From Halalkalibacillus halophilus DSM 18494 (GTDB taxonomy: Bacteria > Bacillota > Bacilli > Bacillales > Alkalibacillaceae), in NCBI RefSeq assembly GCF_000423105.1, contig NZ_KE383978.1, positions 373,209-437,208 of the forward strand: DNA of 64,000 nt. Direction: 5' to 3'. Shown here in pieces: positions 9,048 through 17,147 of the stretch; the stretch's first letter is position 1, and every line of letters starts with the position of its first letter. Both the position numbers and the translations under genes were made by a program. The notes under the pieces were generated by a model that was not told the DNA's origin, ran no database searches, and saw nothing but the letters and a program-made list of their open reading frames with translations.

Positions 9048-10646
9048 ATGAATAATAACAATTGGAAAAACTCCGTCGTCTACCAGATCTACCCACGAAG
9101 CTTCAACGATTCAAATGGGGATGGGATCGGCGACTTACAAGGTATTATCAAAAAACTAGATTATTTAGCTGATTTAGGTATAGATGTAATTTGGTTAAGT
9201 CCAATCTATGATTCTCCGAATGATGATAATGGATACGATATTCGGGATTATTATTCTATTATGCAAGAGTTTGGTACGATGGATGATTTTAATCTTTTGC
9301 TAGAAGGGATTCATTCTCGTGGTATGAAGTTGATGATGGATGTGGTGGTTAATCATACTTCAGATGAACATGAGTGGTTTCGTGAGCATCCTGAATATTA
9401 TTTTTGGCGAGAGGAGCCAAATAACTGGGGATCTGTATTTGGTGGTTCTGCTTGGGAATATGATTCGGATCGGTCGCAGTATTACCTGCATTTATTTTCA
9501 AAAAAACAGCCGGATTTGAATTGGGAAAATCCTGAGCTTCGTGAACGTGTGTACGAGATAATGCGGTATTGGCTCGAGAAGGGTGTAGATGGTTTCCGCT
9601 TGGATGTTATTAATTTTATTTCGAAGGATCCTGCGTTACCTGATGATCCGGAAGGCGATGGGACTGCTTATTTTATGAATGGTCCAAGGGTGCATGAGTT
9701 TTTACATGAAATGCACGAGGAAGTGTTGAAGCATTATGATGTGATGACTGTTGGGGAAATGCCTGGTGCAACTCCTGATGATGCGGTGAAATATACGGCC
9801 CCTGAGCGTGAGGAACTGAATATGATTTTCACCTTTGAACATATGGATTTGGATCAAGTAGGAGGAGAAAAATGGAACGTAAAGCCACTTGATTTGGTGG
9901 ATTTGAAGGAGAATTTGGAGAAGTGGCAGCATGCGCTTTATGGGCGTGGTTGGAATAGCCTTTATTGGAATAACCATGATCAGCCGCGCGTTGTTTCTCG
10001 TTTTGGAGATGACAAGGAATATCGTGTGGACTCGGCGAAAATGCTTGCAGCCTGCTTACATATGATGCAGGGGACGCCTTATATTTATCAAGGGGAAGAA
10101 ATTGGCATGACGAATGTGCAGTTTGATTCGTTGGATGAATATGAGGATTTAGAAACGTTAAACATGTATGATGAGAAACGTGCGGAAGGTTGGTCGCATG
10201 AACGAATCATGCAGGCGATTTATTGGAAAGGACGCGACAATGCGCGAACACCGATGCAATGGTCGAATGAGCTGAACAGTGGGTTTACTGAAGGGGAGCC
10301 ATGGTTGAAAGTGAACCCGAATTATCCTGAGGTTAATGTGGAGAAGGATTTAGCGAGTGAAGATTCGATTTACCGATATTATCAAGCGTTGATTAAGCTT
10401 CGAAAGAATTATGAGGTTATCACACATGGGAATTTTTCGTTATTTGACCGAGACCACCCCAGCGTGTTTGCTTATAAACGGAACTGGAATGGAGAGTCGT
10501 TGACGGTTTACTGTAATTTTTCTTCAGAGGAATTTCGTTATGAACGACCAGCAGGGAAAGTGTTAGTATCTAGTGGACAAGTGGTTGAGGATCATGAGTA
10601 TGTGAATTTGGGTGCTTATAGTTCTATTGTGTTTTATGATAATTAA
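9048..10646 (+). CDS. malL: Oligo-1,6-glucosidase / alpha-glucosidase (GH13)
   Basis: A 532-residue cytosolic GH13 enzyme releasing glucose from isomaltose, maltose and short maltodextrins. Region I DVVVNHTSDEHEWF, nucleophile Asp near 186 in GFRLDVINF, acid/base Glu near 237 in VGEMPG and Asp near 311 in NHDQPR are present. The N-terminus VYQIYPRSFNDSNGDGIGDL is typical of the oligo-1,6-glucosidase group (GH13_31). AGGAGG before ATG 9048 sets the start rather than the GTG at 9027. Trehalose-6-phosphate hydrolase is a related alternative, but no trehalose PTS gene is near. It complements the maltodextrin locus at 22-33 kb. Confidence 0.88.
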   Translation: MNNNNWKNSVVYQIYPRSFNDSNGDGIGDLQGIIKKLDYLADLGIDVIWLSPIYDSPNDDNGYDIRDYYSIMQEFGTMDDFNLLLEGIHSRGMKLMMDVVVNHTSDEHEWFREHPEYYFWREEPNNWGSVFGGSAWEYDSDRSQYYLHLFSKKQPDLNWENPELRERVYEIMRYWLEKGVDGFRLDVINFISKDPALPDDPEGDGTAYFMNGPRVHEFLHEMHEEVLKHYDVMTVGEMPGATPDDAVKYTAPEREELNMIFTFEHMDLDQVGGEKWNVKPLDLVDLKENLEKWQHALYGRGWNSLYWNNHDQPRVVSRFGDDKEYRVDSAKMLAACLHMMQGTPYIYQGEEIGMTNVQFDSLDEYEDLETLNMYDEKRAEGWSHERIMQAIYWKGRDNARTPMQWSNELNSGFTEGEPWLKVNPNYPEVNVEKDLASEDSIYRYYQALIKLRKNYEVITHGNFSLFDRDHPSVFAYKRNWNGESLTVYCNFSSEEFRYERPAGKVLVSSGQVVEDHEYVNLGAYSSIVFYDN

Positions 10647-10654
10647 GTTAGTGG

Positions 10655-10688
10655 CGGTCACAGGGGCAAATTCCTGTGATCGTTTTTT
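10655..10688 (+). terminator. Terminator after the glucosidase gene
   Basis: Ten-base arms (10655-10664, 10673-10682) with one G:U pair and a run of seven T. Confidence 0.85.
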
Positions 10689-10800
10689 TATGACCAAAAG
10701 TGGTACAACTTTTATTCTTAAAGCCAGTTTACCTTCATATGTTCTAATAGAGACATGCAAATTTTTAGACCGAAGAAGAGTCATGAGGAGGAATTTTTAA

Positions 10801-11568
10801 ATGGCTAATAAAAAATGCCCTAAATGTTCGAAGATGCAATTAGGTGGTAATTTTTGCGAAAAGTGTGGAACCCCTTTGCCGAACGGTGCACCACAAGTTA
10901 ACACGAAACAGGGACAAGCATCTTATCCAAGTAGGCGTGATGCTCAAGGACAAGAAACTGGGAATAAGGAAAGTTCAAATTATTTTTCATACCTACAATC
11001 GACCCTTCAAAATCCCACTCAATTATTTACTTTTAATCAAAATAAAATGAGTAATGGTGTTATCTCTATCCTATTATTGTTAATAACTTTTACTTTAGGT
11101 TTATATTTTTTAGCGAATAGTTTATTATCTCCGAATGAACAATCCCTACCATTTTTCGAAATCTCTAGCCGATTGTTTTTTAGTGGGTTTCTGGTTGTGG
11201 TAAGTGGATTTATAGCATCACTTGTGGTGTTAAAGTTTGTGAAGGTAGAGTTGTCTGTTAAAACGTTGATTGCACAGATGGGAGCATTTGCTGTTCCGTT
11301 TTTAGCATTAACCAGTGTTTCTGTAATCACCGGACTTTCCAAATCGGTAGGACTCACGTTAGTACTTGCTATTGGAGGGTTGTTTGTTTTTATATTCGTT
11401 AGTAGTGTTGTGATCACCATGTATCACTCAATGAAAACAAATGAGAGTGGACAATTTGTTTATCATGCGATTTGTAGCTTTGTGTTGACGGTTGTGTTCC
11501 TATACATTGTGTTTCGTCTATATGTAGGGGGAATTGTTGGTGAGTTGGAAGGGTTGTTTGTTTGGTAG
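10801..11568 (+). CDS. Zinc-ribbon multi-spanning membrane protein (paralogue 2 of 3)
   Basis: A 255-residue protein with CPKCSKMQ and CEKCG zinc-binding pairs in the first 25 residues, a 45-residue polar linker, then SNYFSYLQSTLQNPTQ and about five membrane helices. Clearly homologous to the genes at 2063-2797 and 53987-54784: the stretches QMGAFAVPFLALTSVSVITG and QAGALAVPFIVVTLLSMVTG align without gaps. ATG 10801 follows AGGAGG at good distance. It is its own transcription unit, with terminators on both sides. Function unknown; the ribbon could sense or recruit something on the cytoplasmic face, but that is only inference. Confidence 0.75.
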   Translation: MANKKCPKCSKMQLGGNFCEKCGTPLPNGAPQVNTKQGQASYPSRRDAQGQETGNKESSNYFSYLQSTLQNPTQLFTFNQNKMSNGVISILLLLITFTLGLYFLANSLLSPNEQSLPFFEISSRLFFSGFLVVVSGFIASLVVLKFVKVELSVKTLIAQMGAFAVPFLALTSVSVITGLSKSVGLTLVLAIGGLFVFIFVSSVVITMYHSMKTNESGQFVYHAICSFVLTVVFLYIVFRLYVGGIVGELEGLFVW

Positions 11569-11599
11569 ATAGTAAATTTTTAAATGAAATTTATACTTA

Positions 11600-11628
11600 A
11601 GACATTGCCTGTGAGGTAATGTCTTTTT
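11600..11628 (+). terminator. Terminator after zinc-ribbon gene 2
   Basis: AGACATTGCCT and AGGTAATGTCT arms with a GTG loop and one G:U pair, followed by TTTT. Confidence 0.8.
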
Positions 11629-11651
11629 ATGTTGGTTGAATAATTTATATA

Positions 11652-11711
11652 GTGATATAAAATCATAAAAAAATATCGCAACTTATATAAATTTCTATCT
11701 TGTGATATAAT
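11652..11711 (+). promoter_or_regulatory. fic promoter with repeated GTGATATAA boxes
   Basis: GTGATATAA occurs at 11652-11660 and 11702-11710, exactly 50 bp apart. The second box contains the extended -10 TGATATAAT (11703-11711). AATATCGCAA between them resembles an inverted half-site. This suits autorepression by the winged-helix end of the Fic protein, which is inference. Confidence 0.45.
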
Positions 11712-11745
11712 TTATTATAAATAGGTTGTAAAAGGAGGGTTCAGT

Positions 11746-12855
11746 GTGATGAAGCCGTATGAGTTACCATTTCTGCCAGTGAAATTCGAAGCTGAAGTTG
11801 AATTATCTTTTTATAAGAAGGTAGTTGAAGCTACTTCAAAATTGGAAAAACTAAAACAAAAAATTAATTATTCTGTGGTCAACGAATCTTTTATTCAACT
11901 ACTAACCCTCCAAGAATCGGTTCAATCGACAAGAATCGAAGGAACTCAAGTGACATTTAGTGAAATGTTAGAAGACGAAGTGAGTGAACAGTCACCTGAC
12001 TGGGAAAAGGTAGAGGTAAGAAATTATCGTCGTGCCTTGAAATTAGGCGTTGAAGCAATTAAAGCAGGGTATCCAATTACGGAGCGCTTATTAAGAGATA
12101 TGCACCGAGAGTTAATGAAAGATGCTAGAGGAGCTCAAGGTACAGAGGGTGATTACAGAAGGATTCAAAATTTCATAGGTCCTTCTAAAAATATAAAAGA
12201 TGCTTCCTATATCCCGCCCGAACCGCAAACGATGGGTGATTATATGAGTAATTTAGAGATGTATATGAATGGTCATCCTTATATTGAGGAGGAAGATTTG
12301 CTGCATCCATTATTGAAGTCGGCTATCATTCATGCTCAATTCGAATCCATTCATCCATTTTTAGATGGGAATGGTCGTTTGGGTAGAATTCTAATTGTCC
12401 TTTATATGCTTCAGTCAAAATTAATTGATTCTCCGTCGTTCTTTCTTAGTGAAGAACTAGAACGTGAAAAATTTAAGTATTATGCAATGCTGAATGGGAT
12501 TAGAAGAATTGGTAAAAAGCAACCTGACTGGGAGAGCTGGATTCATTTCTTTTTAGATTCTACAATTAGAATGGCTGATCACCAATACAATAAGTTGGAC
12601 CGAGCAGAGAAACTTTATAATGAGGGACTTGATCAGTTAAGTATCTCGTCAACAAAATATGTATGGAAAATGATGATGACGTATCCGATTGCTACGGTGA
12701 AAACCATAGAATCACGCACAGGATTGGCTGCAACGACCATTCGTAAATCTTTTAGAGAGCTTGTTGAAAAGCAATTAGTATATCAAGATGACCGCGTTCG
12801 AAATAAAAAGTATTATCAGTACGATTTAATTCGGATTATGTCTGAGAATAATTAG
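11746..12855 (+). CDS. Fic-domain AMP-transferase with C-terminal winged helix
   Basis: A 369-residue Fic protein, predicted to transfer AMP from ATP to a target protein. The catalytic loop HPFLDGNGRLGR lies near residues 204-215. The inhibitory motif STRIEG near residues 63-68 matches [S/T]xxxE[G/N], placed N-terminal to the Fic core (class II, self-inhibited). The last 80 residues look like a winged helix (ATVKTIESRTGLAATTIRKS), as in Fic proteins that bind DNA. GTG 11746 lies seven bases after GGAGG; the adjacent ATG 11749 is equally possible. There is no antitoxin-like partner gene, consistent with in-cis inhibition. The ROK kinase gene follows after 26 nt and may be cotranscribed. Confidence 0.88.
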   Translation: MMKPYELPFLPVKFEAEVELSFYKKVVEATSKLEKLKQKINYSVVNESFIQLLTLQESVQSTRIEGTQVTFSEMLEDEVSEQSPDWEKVEVRNYRRALKLGVEAIKAGYPITERLLRDMHRELMKDARGAQGTEGDYRRIQNFIGPSKNIKDASYIPPEPQTMGDYMSNLEMYMNGHPYIEEEDLLHPLLKSAIIHAQFESIHPFLDGNGRLGRILIVLYMLQSKLIDSPSFFLSEELEREKFKYYAMLNGIRRIGKKQPDWESWIHFFLDSTIRMADHQYNKLDRAEKLYNEGLDQLSISSTKYVWKMMMTYPIATVKTIESRTGLAATTIRKSFRELVEKQLVYQDDRVRNKKYYQYDLIRIMSENN

Positions 12856-12881
12856 AGTTCAATGGGGAAGGGGTAGAAGTT

Positions 12882-13751
12882 GTGAAAGTACTAGGAGTCG
12901 ATATTGGCGGGACGAAAATCCGCTTTGGAATAATTGATGAACATGGAAAAGTGTATGTGGATGAACGGATTGAAACGGGCTTTCCTTTATATGAATTGTT
13001 GGAAGAGCATGTTGTGAGGTTAGTGAAAGAGTACCCGGAAATTGAAGCTGTTGGTGTTGGGACAGCTGGATTCGTCGATGCGAAGTCTGGCCGAATTGTT
13101 TATATGTCGGAAACGCTACCGGGGTGGACAGGTACTGAGGTGAAAAAGCAGTTAGAAGCGGCAACGGGTTTACGAGTTGAAGTAGAAAATGACGCTAATT
13201 GCGCGGCATTGGCAGAAGCGAAATTCGGGTCGGGACGTGAGTATGAACGCAGTGTTCTGTTAACGCTCGGGACCGGACTTGGCGGTGGGATTATTGTCGA
13301 TCGCCAGATATTATCGGCCGGACCGAATGGTGGAGCTGGTGAAATTGGACATATGATTCTTTATCCAGGTGGGGAGATGTGTTCCTGCGGGCGTCGTGGT
13401 TGTTTTGAACAATACGTGTCTGGGACTGCTTTGAAGCGACGAATCGCAGAAGCGGAATTAGATATGACCCCGATGGAATTGTTCCCTGCTGCTAAAGTGA
13501 ATGAGCAAGCGGAGAAAGTCGTGCGAGATTTCACATTCGACTTGGCATGTGTGATCAGTTCCTTGCAAGCTGCATTGGACATGGAGGCCGTCATCATTGG
13601 TGGCGGCGTGTCTGAGTCTGCATCTTACTGGATGAGCTATTTAGAAGAGCAGCTTGATGGAGTTATGCTGAACAAGCTTGATGTGAAATTAGCTTCGTTT
13701 GAAAATGAGGCAGGAATCTTGGGTGCGGCGTTGTTGGTGTTGTCGGAGTAG
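12882..13751 (+). CDS. ROK-family sugar kinase, probably glucokinase
   Basis: A 289-residue cytosolic kinase. The N-terminal phosphate loop VDIGGTKIRFG, the sugar-binding END motif (VENDANCAALAE, about residues 102-113), the LGTGLGGGI loop and the ROK zinc site (GHMILYPGGEMCSCGRRGC, one His and three Cys) are all present. It probably phosphorylates glucose released by the window's alpha-glucosidases. The size (290 rather than about 320) and motifs also fit N-acetylglucosamine or fructose kinases. GTG start after a weak GAAGGGGTAG site. No DNA-binding domain is present, so it is not a NagC/XylR-type repressor. Confidence 0.85.
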   Translation: MKVLGVDIGGTKIRFGIIDEHGKVYVDERIETGFPLYELLEEHVVRLVKEYPEIEAVGVGTAGFVDAKSGRIVYMSETLPGWTGTEVKKQLEAATGLRVEVENDANCAALAEAKFGSGREYERSVLLTLGTGLGGGIIVDRQILSAGPNGGAGEIGHMILYPGGEMCSCGRRGCFEQYVSGTALKRRIAEAELDMTPMELFPAAKVNEQAEKVVRDFTFDLACVISSLQAALDMEAVIIGGGVSESASYWMSYLEEQLDGVMLNKLDVKLASFENEAGILGAALLVLSE

Positions 13752-13762
13752 GGTGTTTTTCG

Positions 13763-13880
13763 TAATTAGTAGATGATTTTGGGTAATGAGTAGAACGTTT
13801 TCGATAATGAGTAGAAGTTTTTGAATAATGAGTAGAACATTCTCGATAATCAGTAGAAGTCTCTAAATAATGAGTAGAAC
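13763..13880. repeat. Intergenic 21-bp tandem array (six units)
   Basis: Units start at 13763, 13784, 13805, 13826, 13847 and 13868, an exact 21-bp period. The core is TAATGAGTAGAA followed by a variable C/G and a T-rich tail; the first unit is most diverged. It follows the ROK kinase stop and precedes that unit's terminator. No reading frame stays open, since each unit has stops in two frames. Function unknown. Confidence 0.85.
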
Positions 13881-13895
13881 AAATTCATATTAGAG

Positions 13896-13932
13896 AAAAA
13901 GCGATTGCTCGAAAAGAGCAGTCGCTTTTTTA
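13896..13932 (+). terminator. Terminator upstream of the acid-sugar module
   Basis: AAAAAGCGATTGCTC and GAGCAGTCGCTTTTT arms with a 5-base loop. The 23 bases at 13916-13938 are identical to 22161-22183, on the far side of the module. Confidence 0.9.
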
Positions 13933-13976
13933 TATGGTTTAAAAATAATTAAAATTCAGAAATTTTAAAATTAATA

Positions 13977-14030
13977 TTGACAAAAACGAACATAAATAAC
14001 ATAATTGACATTAATAGATGTTAATATCAA
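13977..14030 (+). promoter_or_regulatory. Promoter and probable DeoR operator
   Basis: TTGACA at 13977-13982 and CATAAT at 14000-14005 are 17 bp apart, a strong sigma-A promoter. Overlapping the start region is a near-perfect palindrome: TTGACATTAA (14005-14014), 6 bp, TTAATATCAA (14021-14030), with one mismatch. The position suits repression by the DeoR-type protein encoded just downstream. Confidence 0.65.
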
Positions 14031-14048
14031 ACAGAAACGGTGATAAAA

Positions 14049-14807
14049 ATGTTACCTTTAGCACGCAGGCAATGGATCCAGCAAAAAATTAAAGAAAACG
14101 GAAATGTGGACATAGTAGAAATATCTAATGAATTGAATGTATCTTCGATGACTATTCGAAGGGATTTAAAAGAGTTAGAAAAAGAAGAAAAGGTAATTCG
14201 CACACATGGTGGAGCAATTTCCACACAATCTATGACATTAGAAGTACCGTACTCATCAAAAGAGGGTAGAAATTTAAAAGAAAAACAGGCGATAGCTCTA
14301 AAGGCAAGTACAAATATTCCAGAATACTCTACTATCATTTTGGATTCAGGTACCACCACTTTAGAACTAGCAAAACTAATAAAGTATCGCAAAGACCTTA
14401 CTGTAGTAACAAATGACGTTAAGATCGCTAACGAATTAATTGATAGTGAAGTGAAAGTAATAGTAATTGGTGGAGAAATGCAAAATGAAATCGGAGCACT
14501 GTTTGGAACTCTAGCAGAGAAGATCTTACAGAACCTTAATGTTGATATAGCTTTTATAGGTGCTCATGGAATCAATTACGAAAATGGTCTTACTGCTCCT
14601 GCAGTTGAAAAGGCTTCGCTAAAAAACCTTATGATAGATTATTCAAATGAACAATGGTTGCTAGCGGATTCAAGTAAGTTTAATAAAAAGTCGTTTGCAA
14701 CTGTTTGTGATTTAAGTCATGTAAGCGGTGTTATTACAAATGAAAGCATTCCAAAAGAATTAAAGCTTAAGTATGAAGAGAAAATAAGAATCGTGTTAGG
14801 GGGGTGA
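14049..14807 (+). CDS. DeoR-family transcriptional regulator
   Basis: A 252-residue repressor. Residues 1-57 form the DeoR helix-turn-helix (VDIVEISNELNVSSMTIRRD, then VIRTHGGA), and the remainder is a DeoR sugar-phosphate sensor domain (DSGTTTLELAKLI, VVTNDVKIANEL, IGAHGINYENGL, KKSFATVCDLSHV). It is the first gene of the acid-sugar operon, and a palindrome overlaps its own promoter, so autoregulation is likely; the inducer is probably a phosphorylated acid sugar. The frame begins at GTG 14040, but GGTGAT just before ATG 14049 fits translation better. The next gene starts 6 nt after its stop. Confidence 0.88.
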   Translation: MLPLARRQWIQQKIKENGNVDIVEISNELNVSSMTIRRDLKELEKEEKVIRTHGGAISTQSMTLEVPYSSKEGRNLKEKQAIALKASTNIPEYSTIILDSGTTTLELAKLIKYRKDLTVVTNDVKIANELIDSEVKVIVIGGEMQNEIGALFGTLAEKILQNLNVDIAFIGAHGINYENGLTAPAVEKASLKNLMIDYSNEQWLLADSSKFNKKSFATVCDLSHVSGVITNESIPKELKLKYEEKIRIVLGG

Positions 14808-14813
14808 TGAAGA

Positions 14814-16127
14814 TTGAAAGTAGGCGTGATATCTGATGATTTTACTGGGGCAAATGCAACAGGTGTTAATTTAATCCAACTTGGGTTAACTGCTAAAACT
14901 GTAGTGAACAATGGTGAATTACCTTCCGATCAGGGAAATGTTGCAGTTTGTGTAGATACCGATAGTAGGTATGTTACTCCTGATGATTCTAGAAAAATTA
15001 TCGACCAAACACTTCAAAAACTTGAGGGTTGGGGTGCAGATGTTATTTGCAAGAGAATTGATAGTACCCTTCGAGGAAATATCGGTTATGAATTGGAAGC
15101 ACTATTGAAGGCAAGAAACTATGAGCCGACGGTAGTTATGATGCCCTCCTACCCTTCTTCTAATCGAAAAGTTTTAGGTGGATATTTAATAGTAGGTGAT
15201 CAATTACTAATTGAAACCGATGTAGCAAAAGACCCTTTAAAGCCAATTACTAGCTCACATGTTCAAACTATTATTCAAGATCAAGTAGATTTAAAAGTAC
15301 TAACTATTGAAATGGATGTCATTTTGAAGGGTGTGGATGCTGTTACTGAAACCTTAAAATCTCATGTGGCTAACCAAGCAAATATTATAGTTTGTGATGC
15401 TTTAACTGATCAACATATTGAAATTGTTGCAGAAGCTATGGAGAAGAGGAAACACTGGTTTATTCCAGCTGATCCGGGCCCTTTAACAAAACACTACATT
15501 AAACAAAAGATGTTACATTCATCAGAAAGTTCAAATGAAAACCACAGAATAGTCGCAACAATAGGTAGTGCTACAAAGATTTCAGAATCACAAGTGGAAC
15601 ATTTAGCACAGCAGAGTGATGTAGAGGTAATATATGTACAACCTGAAAAATTAGCATCATTCACATCTAGTTGGCAATACGAAGTGGATCGAGCTACTGA
15701 ATCAATTAGTAATTTATTAATAGAAAACAAAATTATAGTTGTAACAACGAATCATCCCGACTTTAATCTCGTTGATTTAAAAGCAAAGGGACAAGAAGAA
15801 AATGTGGGTAGTGACAAACTAGCAAAACAATTATCAAACGGGTTAGCAACCATCACCAAAAATGTAATTGATAAAAATTCATACGACTTCAATTGCTTTT
15901 TTAGTGGAGGGGACATAACTGCTTCCTTTTGTGAAGTAACAAACTCAAAAGGGATTAAGTTAATAGATGAGGTTATTCCGTTAGTTGCGCATGGAGAACT
16001 ATTTGGGAATCCCAACTATGAAAAAATCAATGTTATTACTAAGGGTGGAATGGTTGGAGAGCCTCATTCCATTGATGTATGTATCCGATACTTAGAAAAT
16101 TTTACAAACCAAAGGAGCTTGAATTAA
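14814..16127 (+). CDS. Four-carbon acid-sugar kinase (DUF1537; OtnK/DtnK type)
   Basis: A 437-residue kinase. The N-terminal ISDDFTGANATGVNLIQLGL, the RIDSTLRGNIG motif and the C-terminal FFSGGDITASFCE and GGMVGEPHSID segments define the DUF1537 family, which phosphorylates four-carbon acid sugars such as threonate and erythronate. It is followed immediately by two PdxA-type genes. The established DtnK-PdxA2 pairing gives D-threonate-4-phosphate, then dihydroxyacetone phosphate plus CO2. The start is TTG 14814 after GGGGGGTGATGAAGA. The substrate is inferred from context; D-threonate is the best guess. Confidence 0.85.
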   Translation: MKVGVISDDFTGANATGVNLIQLGLTAKTVVNNGELPSDQGNVAVCVDTDSRYVTPDDSRKIIDQTLQKLEGWGADVICKRIDSTLRGNIGYELEALLKARNYEPTVVMMPSYPSSNRKVLGGYLIVGDQLLIETDVAKDPLKPITSSHVQTIIQDQVDLKVLTIEMDVILKGVDAVTETLKSHVANQANIIVCDALTDQHIEIVAEAMEKRKHWFIPADPGPLTKHYIKQKMLHSSESSNENHRIVATIGSATKISESQVEHLAQQSDVEVIYVQPEKLASFTSSWQYEVDRATESISNLLIENKIIVVTTNHPDFNLVDLKAKGQEENVGSDKLAKQLSNGLATITKNVIDKNSYDFNCFFSGGDITASFCEVTNSKGIKLIDEVIPLVAHGELFGNPNYEKINVITKGGMVGEPHSIDVCIRYLENFTNQRSLN

Positions 16128-17132
16128 ATGAGCAAACAAATTATTGCGATCCCTTTAGGGGACCCAGCAGGAATCGGTCCAGAAATTACAGTGAAATCAT
16201 TAGAGAAACAAGAAATTTACGATGTATGTAAACCATTAGTAATTGGAGATAAATCCACGTTAAAGAATGCTATGGAGTTTTCTAATGTAGATTTAGAGAT
16301 TAACTCAATAGAGTCACCAGAAAAAGGACTCTATCAACAGGGAACAATCGACTGCATTTCACTAGATAATGTAGATAGTAGTAAGTTACAAATTGGTGAG
16401 GTTAGTGCTAGTTCTGGAAAAGCAGCCTTTGAATATATTGAAACTGCTATTAATTTGGCAATGGAAAACCAAGTAGGTGCAATAGCTACTACACCAATCA
16501 ATAAAGAATCACTTCAAGCGGCTGAAGTTCCTTACATTGGACATACGGAAATGTTAGAAGGATTAACAGATACGCAAGATCCTTTAACCATGTTTGAAGT
16601 TAGAAGTATGCGTATTTTCTTTTTAACTAGACATGTGTCCTTAAAACAAGCAATTGATCAAATAAATCCAGAACGAGTGCATAACTACCTTGTTCGATGT
16701 GATGAAGCTTTAGATAAGCTAGGGGTTTCGAAAGCTGATAGAACAATTGCTGTAGCAGGGCTAAACCCTCATGCAAGTGAGAATGGACTATTTGGTAATG
16801 AGGAAGCAGAAGGAATTATTCCTGGAATAGAATCTGCAAAAGAAAGTGGCGTCGATGCAGTTGGACCTGTCCCGGCAGACTCGGTCTTTCACCATGCATT
16901 AAATGGCAAGTATGCAGCAGTACTCTCTCTTTATCATGATCAAGGGCATATTGCTGCTAAGATGACCGATTTTGAGAAGACAGTATCCATTACGAATGGA
17001 CTACCATTTTTACGAACATCAGTTGATCACGGAACTGCTTTTGATATTGCTGGTAAAGGAATCGCGAGCAGTGTAAGTATGGAAGAATGTATAAAACTTG
17101 CGGCAAAATATAGCGAAACATTTAGAAAATAA
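16128..17132 (+). CDS. PdxA2-type 4-phospho-acid-sugar dehydrogenase
   Basis: A 334-residue NAD-dependent dehydrogenase/decarboxylase of the PdxA family, in the PdxA2 role (D-threonate-4-phosphate oxidation). LGDPAGIGPEI at the N-terminus and all three metal-binding histidines are present: His139 in GHTEML, His215 in NPHAS and His270 in YHDQGH. SVDHGTAFDIAGKG near the C-terminus is typical. Placement next to a DUF1537 kinase argues against pyridoxine biosynthesis, as does the absence of PdxJ or other vitamin B6 genes. It starts directly after the kinase stop, so translation is probably coupled. Confidence 0.88.
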   Translation: MSKQIIAIPLGDPAGIGPEITVKSLEKQEIYDVCKPLVIGDKSTLKNAMEFSNVDLEINSIESPEKGLYQQGTIDCISLDNVDSSKLQIGEVSASSGKAAFEYIETAINLAMENQVGAIATTPINKESLQAAEVPYIGHTEMLEGLTDTQDPLTMFEVRSMRIFFLTRHVSLKQAIDQINPERVHNYLVRCDEALDKLGVSKADRTIAVAGLNPHASENGLFGNEEAEGIIPGIESAKESGVDAVGPVPADSVFHHALNGKYAAVLSLYHDQGHIAAKMTDFEKTVSITNGLPFLRTSVDHGTAFDIAGKGIASSVSMEECIKLAAKYSETFRK

Positions 17133-17147
17133 GAAGGAGAGAGGCAT

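Noticed and set aside
11037..11420. 127-codon minus-strand frame within zinc-ribbon gene 2
   Set aside because: Antisense shadow of hydrophobic codons; no start signal or known motif.
12859..13164. Antisense frame over the ROK kinase start
   Set aside because: No ribosome site; overlaps strong ROK motifs on the plus strand.
13763..13880. CRISPR-like reading of the 21-bp array
   Set aside because: Units are contiguous and degenerate, there are no unique spacers of constant length, and no cas genes occur in the window.
16128..17132. Pyridoxal phosphate biosynthesis (PdxA proper)
   Set aside because: No PdxJ or other B6 genes nearby; the DUF1537 kinase and TctABC context points to acid-sugar catabolism, the PdxA2 role.
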